Assembly: GCF_946892675.1 (NCBI RefSeq)
Contig: NZ_CAMPOV010000003.1
Span: 619,716 to 683,715, forward strand
Length of the DNA stretch: 64,000 bases
Direction: 5' to 3'
Origin: Arthrobacter sp. Marseille-P9274
GTDB lineage: Bacteria; Actinomycetota; Actinomycetes; Actinomycetales; Micrococcaceae
Every line of letters starts with the position of its first letter. The stretch's first letter is position 1. Of this stretch, positions 59,454 through 64,000 are shown in pieces. The position numbers and the translations under genes are program-made. The notes beneath the pieces are model-generated. The model saw only the letters and a program-made list of their open reading frames with translations, had not been told where the DNA came from and made no database searches.

Positions 59454-60422
59454 ATGCCAACCCCAACCGCCGCCCGAGCGGCTGCCGCAGCGCCCCATGC
59501 CGACGGCTGGCCGCTGCATGGAGCGATCGGGAGATGGTTCGACGAGAACGCGCGCACGCTGCCGTGGCGCGACCCGGGCTGCAGTGCCTGGGGCATCATG
59601 GTCAGCGAGTTCATGCTTCAGCAGACGCCCGTTGTGCGCGTGCTGCCGGTGTGGGAGGAATGGCTGCGGCGCTGGCCGGAACCGGCCGCGCTGGCGGCGG
59701 AGCCCAGCGGCGAGGCCCTGCGCGCCTGGGGCCGCCTCGGCTACCCGCGACGGGCGCTGCGGCTGCACGCGGCGGCGACGGCCATCGTCGAGCGGCACGG
59801 CGGCGAGGTGCCTGCCGACAGGGAGGAGCTGCTGGCCCTGCCCGGCGTCGGCACCTACACGGCGGCTGCCATCGCGTCGTTCGCTTTCGAACTGCCGGAA
59901 ACCGTGGTGGACACCAACATCCGGCGCGTCCACGCGCGGGCCGTCACCGGCAACGCCCTGCCCTCTCCCGCCCTCACCGCTGCGGAGTTCAAGCTGGCCG
60001 AGGCGCTGATGCCAGAACAGGACGCCAAGCGCTGGAACGCCGGCGTGATGGAACTCGGCGCCCTGGTCTGCACCGCCCGCTCGCCCCGCTGCGGAGAGTG
60101 CCCGCTGCTTGACCGCTGCGCGTGGATCGCCGCAGGGAGGCCGGAACCGCACTACGTGCCGAAGGGACAGGCCTGGGCCGGCACCGACCGCCAGGTCCGC
60201 GGCGCGATGATGGCCGTGCTGCGCATGGCCGACGGTCCCGTGCCCCGCGACGTGCTGCTGGGCGCGGTGGACCTGGTGCACAGCGGGGCGGAGCACGCCG
60301 TCGAACTGGGCAAACTGCTGGCCCTCGGTGCCAGCGACGAGCAGCTCGTGCGCTCCCTCGACGGCCTGCTGGCGGACGGACTGGCCGAAGCAGTACCGGC
60401 CGGTGTTCGCCTCCCGGGGTGA
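59454..60422 (+). CDS. mutY: A/G-specific adenine glycosylase
   Basis: 322 residues. HhH-GPD fold with the MutY catalytic region WGIMVSEFMLQQTPVVRVLPVWE (Glu), helix-hairpin-helix ALPGVGTYTAAAIASFAF and catalytic Asp in ETVVDTNIRRVHAR, followed by a C-x6-C-x2-C-x5-C iron-sulfur motif (CTARSPRCGECPLLDRC). It removes adenine opposite 8-oxoguanine. The C-terminal part is shorter than the usual Nudix-like 8-oxoG sensor, as in other actinobacterial MutY. AAGGAG precedes the ATG. Confidence 0.94.
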   Translation: MPTPTAARAAAAAPHADGWPLHGAIGRWFDENARTLPWRDPGCSAWGIMVSEFMLQQTPVVRVLPVWEEWLRRWPEPAALAAEPSGEALRAWGRLGYPRRALRLHAAATAIVERHGGEVPADREELLALPGVGTYTAAAIASFAFELPETVVDTNIRRVHARAVTGNALPSPALTAAEFKLAEALMPEQDAKRWNAGVMELGALVCTARSPRCGECPLLDRCAWIAAGRPEPHYVPKGQAWAGTDRQVRGAMMAVLRMADGPVPRDVLLGAVDLVHSGAEHAVELGKLLALGASDEQLVRSLDGLLADGLAEAVPAGVRLPG

Positions 60423-60460
60423 GCCTTGGCTTCGGCGCCGGCCGCCCCTACGCTGCACGT

Positions 60461-60976
60461 ATGGGGCTCAAGTATCCGGCCATACTAACGACGGCGGTGC
60501 CCGCCTTGCTGGTGGCCGTCACCGCGTGCGGTGCTTCGCTGGGATCAGGCGGGCACGCCTGTACCGAGATCGGCGCCGCGCCCGGCGTTTCGCTCACCGT
60601 CGCCCGGGATTTCGCCGCGGAGGTCAAGGCAGCGAAACTCGAAGTCTGCTGGGAAGGCACCTGCCGGCGGTCCGCCGTCGACCTTTACCCCGGCAAGGAC
60701 AGCGTGGACCTGGGCTGCGACGCTAAGACGCCGGCGGGCAGCTGTTCGGCAGCCTCGACGCCGAATGGCACGCTAACCGGATTTGTCCCCGTCCCGCGGT
60801 TGCCCGAGGGCCCGGTCCGAGCCGCCGCCACGATCACCCACCAGGACGGCACCGAAACCGAAACCGAACCGCTGGATGCGGTAACCCGAATGACCTATCC
60901 CAACGGCGAGCAGTGCCCCGGCGCCGCGACTCAGCTCGGCCTGACGCTGGACCGCGGCGGCCTGCACCCCTCCTGA
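60461..60976 (+). CDS. putative lipoprotein
   Basis: 171 residues. Signal peptide with lipobox VTAC (Cys about 23), then a beta-rich domain with several cysteines (HACTE, EVCWEGTCRRSAV, LGCDAK, GSCSA, EQCPG). No family recognised. 38 bp after mutY on the same strand, possibly cotranscribed. Function unknown; the paired cysteines suggest disulfides outside the membrane. Confidence 0.75.
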   Translation: MGLKYPAILTTAVPALLVAVTACGASLGSGGHACTEIGAAPGVSLTVARDFAAEVKAAKLEVCWEGTCRRSAVDLYPGKDSVDLGCDAKTPAGSCSAASTPNGTLTGFVPVPRLPEGPVRAAATITHQDGTETETEPLDAVTRMTYPNGEQCPGAATQLGLTLDRGGLHPS

Positions 60977-61094
60977 CTCCGGGCCCGCGCCCTTCTGCAC
61001 TCGCCCGGCCGCGGGTTTCGCTCGGCGCCAGCCTGGCCTTGACCCCTGCCGAACCCCGTCCTGCCTCGTGCCTTCCCGCCGGACTCGCTGCCGC

Positions 61095-61607
61095 CTACCT
61101 CAGGCTGCGGATCATCCGGGTGTTGCCCAAGGTGTTCGGCTTGACCCGTGCCAGGTCCAGGAACTCGGCTACACCCTCGTCATGCGACCGCAGCAGCTCC
61201 GAATAGACCTCCGGATCCACCGCCGACTGATCGGCCATCACCTCGAACCCGTGCCGTTTGAAGAAGTCCACCTCGAAGGTCAGGCAGAAAACCCGGCTCA
61301 CGCCCAAAGCCTCGGCCTGCGTCAGCAGCACATCCAGCAGCGCTCGGCCGACCCCCTGGCCGCGCCAGGCGGACGACGAGGCCAACGTGCGGACCTCGGC
61401 GATGTCTTCCCACATGACGTGCAGGGCACCGCAGCCGATCAGGGTGCCGTCCCGGTCTTCGGCGACCTTGAACTCCTGGATGCTTTCGAAGTACGCCACC
61501 GCTTCCTTCTCCAGCAGCACCCGTTGGTCCGCCAGCGGCTTGACCAGGCGCCTGATGTCGGCGACGTCGGTGGTGCGTGCCGGGCGGATCGTGAAGGCTG
61601 AGGTCAT
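61095..61607 (-). CDS. amino-acid N-acetyltransferase (GNAT)
   Basis: 170 residues. FTIRPARTTDVADIRRLV, GCGALHVMWEDIAEVRTLAS, RGQGVGRALLDVLL (acetyl-CoA loop) and FCLTFEVDFFKRHGFEVM match the short, stand-alone GNAT-type N-acetylglutamate synthases used by actinobacteria in place of ArgA. It would start arginine synthesis by acetylating glutamate. Internal ATG at 61607 chosen because the upstream frame runs into the S9 peptidase gene. Confidence 0.85.
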   Translation of the reverse strand: MTSAFTIRPARTTDVADIRRLVKPLADQRVLLEKEAVAYFESIQEFKVAEDRDGTLIGCGALHVMWEDIAEVRTLASSSAWRGQGVGRALLDVLLTQAEALGVSRVFCLTFEVDFFKRHGFEVMADQSAVDPEVYSELLRSHDEGVAEFLDLARVKPNTLGNTRMIRSLR

Positions 61608-61617
61608 GGGTTCCAGT

Positions 61618-63762
61618 CTAGAGGCCCAGCTCCTCCGGCAGCTCGGCCTCGCCATCCAGGACGTGGCGCGCCAGGAACTCCTGCACCACTTGGTACCAGA
61701 CCTTGACGTGCTGCGGCTTGAGCACCCAGTGGTTCTCGTCCGGGAAATACAGGAACCGATGGTCCGTCGTGCCGTCCTCGCGCTGCGGCAGGGCCGACTT
61801 CGAGAGCAGCTCATACCAGAGGCGCAGCCCCTCCCCGATCGGCACCCGGTAATCCTTGTCCCCGTGGATCACCAGCATCGGCGTGGAAATCTTCCCCACG
61901 TGCAGGTGCGGGGAATTCTCCAGCGCCATCTCCGGCGTCATCTCCTTCTCCCAGTAGAACGAGGCGTCGGTCGTGGGGCCGAACTGGTCCAGCGCCCAGA
62001 GGCTGGCGTGCGTGACTATCGCCCTGAACCGGTCGGTGTGCCCGGCGACCCAGTTCGCCATGTACCCGCCGAAGGATCCGCCCAATGCGGCCGTGCGTTC
62101 CCGGTCGATGTCCGGGCGTCCCACCGCCGCGTCCGTGAGCGACATGAGGTCCGTAAAGGGCGCCTTCCCCCACTGGCCCCAGCCACGCCGAACAAAGTCC
62201 TTCCCGTAGCCGGTCGAGAGCGCCGGGTCCGGAAGCAGCACCGCATAGCCCTGGGCCGCCATCAGCCACGGGCACCAACGCCACGACCACGCGTTCCACG
62301 AATGCAGAGGGCCGCCGTGGATCCACAGCAGCAGCGGGGCCGGATTTTCCTTCGACGCGCCCTCGGGCAGCACCAGCCAGCCCCGGACCCGCACGGACGA
62401 GCCGCCCTCCGTCGTCGTTGTTTCAATCTCCTCGAGCCGGCCGGGCAGCTGCGGGCGAAGGGCCGGACCGGGAAGCACCGCGGTCTCGCCGGTGGCCAGC
62501 TCGATCCGCACCGGTTCCGGCGGGAAGAGGTAGCTGCTGCGCAGGGCGTATGCATAGCGGCCGTCGGGGCTGACGACGACGTCCGTATAAGCGGCCGCGT
62601 CCGCAGTCACCCGGCGCACGCTACCGGTGCTCGCGTCGATCAGGAACACCGGCCGGGCGCCGTCCTCGTCCGCGGTCGCCAGCAGGGCCGAGCCATCCGG
62701 CAGCCACTGTGCGGGCTCGGGCCAGCGGTCCCAGTCAGCCGCCAGCGGAAGCAGATCCCCGCCCTCGAGCGGGAGCAGGCCAAGCGTGGTGTCCGGAATA
62801 GTCTGCGGGCCGGAGACCTTCTCGCAAACAACGACGACAACGCGCCCGTCCGGGCTGACCGGTCCGGGCCGGTAGTCAACTTCCTCCGAGGACAGCAGCA
62901 CACGGACTCCGCCACCGGCGGTGTCGACTGCGGCGAGCACCTCCCGCATGTCGCCCTTGGCAAGAGGCTCCCGCCAACTGGTGAGCAGCGTGCGCCCGTC
63001 GGGGCTCAGCGAGGCACTGGATTCAACGAGGTGGGATCCCGCACCCGGTGTGATGCCGCGCAGCGAATAATCGCCCTCGGCCTCCTCGGTCGTCGGCAGG
63101 ACCGACTCGATGGCGTGCTGCTCCAGCACGAACTGACTCGGACAGCCCGGACCCAAGTCGTGGTCCCAGAACCGCACAGGGTAGCCGCTGTGCAGAATGG
63201 CAGAAATCTGCTTGTCTTTGCGCAGCTGGCGGAGCCGCGCGTCGTCCTCTTCGTCTGCCGCGCCGGGCAGGACATCGGCATTGACCACGGCGACGTCCGC
63301 CGAACCGGCTGTCAGGACCGAGTTGATTCCCCCCGGGCGCGACAGGAGTTGCCGCGCCTCGCCCCCTCCTGCCGGAAGCTTCCAGAGCGCGGCCAATGGC
63401 TCATCAGCTTCGGTTTCAGGGGCGGGCCGGGCAGAAGTGAAGAGCAAGTCGCCGCTGGGCAGAAAGACAGGGTTGGCTTCCCCCTTCGCGCTGCGGGTGA
63501 TTCTGCGGGCCGGCCTGCTCCCGGCGGGATCAACCTCCCAGAGCGCCGTGGTGTCTTCGGTCGACTTGCCATTGAGCACGCTGACCGCCGTGATCAGGCG
63601 GCTGCCGTCCGGGCTCAGGGCCAGGGAACCTAGCCGGGGCAGCGCGATGTAGTGGTCCAGGTCGTGAAAAGAGGTCTCGGGCCGTGTCGCCGCCGCCTCG
63701 GCCGGAACGCCCGCCGCATCGGCCTCGCCATCCTGATCAGAAAGAGTTGTTTCAGAAGTCAT
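61618..63762 (-). CDS. S9-family prolyl oligopeptidase-type peptidase
   Basis: 714 residues. The N-terminal two-thirds form a beta-propeller with repeated blades (for example LGSLALSPDGSRLITAVS and VSPDGRYAYALRSSYLF); the C-terminal alpha/beta-hydrolase domain has the nucleophile in AALGGSFGGYMANWVAGH, the acid in MLVIHGDKDYRVPI and the His in YFPDENHWVLKP. No signal peptide, so cytosolic; it should cut short peptides. The start is only 10 bp upstream of the acetyltransferase gene's start region on the same strand: the two may be in one operon. Confidence 0.93.
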   Translation of the reverse strand: MTSETTLSDQDGEADAAGVPAEAAATRPETSFHDLDHYIALPRLGSLALSPDGSRLITAVSVLNGKSTEDTTALWEVDPAGSRPARRITRSAKGEANPVFLPSGDLLFTSARPAPETEADEPLAALWKLPAGGGEARQLLSRPGGINSVLTAGSADVAVVNADVLPGAADEEDDARLRQLRKDKQISAILHSGYPVRFWDHDLGPGCPSQFVLEQHAIESVLPTTEEAEGDYSLRGITPGAGSHLVESSASLSPDGRTLLTSWREPLAKGDMREVLAAVDTAGGGVRVLLSSEEVDYRPGPVSPDGRVVVVVCEKVSGPQTIPDTTLGLLPLEGGDLLPLAADWDRWPEPAQWLPDGSALLATADEDGARPVFLIDASTGSVRRVTADAAAYTDVVVSPDGRYAYALRSSYLFPPEPVRIELATGETAVLPGPALRPQLPGRLEEIETTTTEGGSSVRVRGWLVLPEGASKENPAPLLLWIHGGPLHSWNAWSWRWCPWLMAAQGYAVLLPDPALSTGYGKDFVRRGWGQWGKAPFTDLMSLTDAAVGRPDIDRERTAALGGSFGGYMANWVAGHTDRFRAIVTHASLWALDQFGPTTDASFYWEKEMTPEMALENSPHLHVGKISTPMLVIHGDKDYRVPIGEGLRLWYELLSKSALPQREDGTTDHRFLYFPDENHWVLKPQHVKVWYQVVQEFLARHVLDGEAELPEELGL

Positions 63763-63827
63763 GGAGGACAGTATTGCGCAGGATCGGCCAGGGCGGTAGA
63801 CCCCCCGTGGCGGTAGACCTCATAGAG

Positions 63828-63871
63828 ACATTGATCCGGCCCCGACCTAGGCCTCGGAACCGGATCAATGT
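63828..63871. terminator. inverted repeat between the rRNA operon and the peptidase gene
   Basis: ACATTGATCCGG (63828-63839) pairs perfectly with CCGGATCAATGT (63860-63871), 20-nt loop containing the palindrome CCTAGG. May isolate the peptidase promoter from rRNA transcription. Confidence 0.5.
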
Positions 63872-63883
63872 GGTTAAAGCGGT

Positions 63884-63915
63884 GAGGGGCGCCGCCGTCG
63901 TTGGCGGTGCCCCTC
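63884..63915 (-). terminator. rRNA operon terminator
   Basis: 13-bp stem with one mismatch (63884-63896 with 63903-63915) just after the 5S gene on the minus strand; the following bases are CGCTTTAACC. Confidence 0.65.
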
Positions 63916-63928
63916 ATCGTGGTGGTTG

Positions 63929-64000
63929 TGTCCGGCGGTGACCTACTCTCCCACACCCTCCCGGGTGCAGTACCATCGGCGCTGCGGGTCTTAGCTTCCG
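63929..64000 (-). rRNA. rrf: 5S rRNA, 3' part, cut by the window edge
   Basis: The minus strand reads CGGAAGCTAAGACCCGCAGC... GGTACTGCACCCGGGAGGGT... GAGAGTAGGTCACCGCCGGA, the conserved 3' half of actinobacterial 5S rRNA. The 5' half and presumably 23S and 16S lie beyond 64000. The exact 3' end is uncertain by a few bases. Confidence 0.93.

Noticed and set aside
61258..63633. 791-codon plus-strand frame
   Set aside because: Antisense to the S9 peptidase, which has a full catalytic triad.

Overview
This window is 64 kb of GC-rich actinobacterial chromosome. Protein sequences and gene neighbourhoods fit the Micrococcaceae (Arthrobacter and relatives): lipoproteins with short signal peptides, many GTG/TTG starts, strong GGAGG-type ribosome sites, a fused proline dehydrogenase/P5C dehydrogenase, an ectABCD cluster, a radA-disA pair, an AzlC/AzlD pair and an actinobacterial-type PHO box. 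Genus is an inference from protein style only; no 16S gene is present. The right edge enters the 3' part of a 5S rRNA gene, so an rRNA operon lies just beyond. I saw no phage, transposase, plasmid or CRISPR genes; this is mostly core and niche-adaptation chromosome.

Layout. 1-1.8 kb: Asp23/Gls24 protein, a lipoprotein, and a tRNA Glu-Asp-Phe cluster with a strong terminator. 1.8-9 kb: zincin-like metallopeptidase, CDF metal exporter, secreted NlpC/P60 hydrolase, tandem universal stress protein, small FAD/NAD-binding protein, CopC-like protein, NCS2 purine permease. 9-16.3 kb: an overlapping operon (thiamine-binding protein, O-methyltransferase, spermidine-synthase-like enzyme), acetate kinase, a short zinc alcohol dehydrogenase, a cytosolic HtaA-domain protein, small conserved proteins and a Nudix-NYN fusion. 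16.3-26.7 kb: UbiB-like kinase, AzlCD, GH15 glucanase, GDPD, DUF445 protein, a repeat-rich 0.5 kb gap, and several small membrane or hydrolase genes. 26.8-32.8 kb: a complete fructose PTS operon (regulator, 1-phosphofructokinase, EIIABC, EI, HPr) closed by a 21-bp terminator hairpin. 34-41.6 kb: secreted phosphatase/nuclease-fold protein, amino-acid permease, PutA and a divergent LysR regulator. 41.7-43.9 kb: an FtsX-type ABC exporter whose ATPase start is disturbed. 43.9-47.3 kb: ectABCD. 48.7-54.6 kb: low-affinity phosphate uptake (DUF47-Pit) tail-to-tail with high-affinity pstSCAB. 54.9-63.8 kb: FUSC-type membrane protein, radA, disA, mutY, an acetyltransferase and an S9 peptidase.

How it fits together. 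Three themes recur. Osmotic stress: ectoine/hydroxyectoine synthesis plus proline catabolism. Phosphate: pst with a clear two-repeat PHO box, plus pit. Carbon entry: a self-contained fructose PTS encoding its own EI and HPr. Regulatory structure visible in the DNA includes an intrinsic terminator between ectC and ectD, another hairpin between pstS and pstC, an operator-like inverted repeat over the fruR promoter, and a dyad between putA and its LysR gene. I found no convincing wholly new defence or biosynthetic system; the best leads are the repeat cluster at 23.8-24.2 kb, the uncoupled ectD, the broken or recoded start of the ABC ATPase, and several unusual protein architectures.
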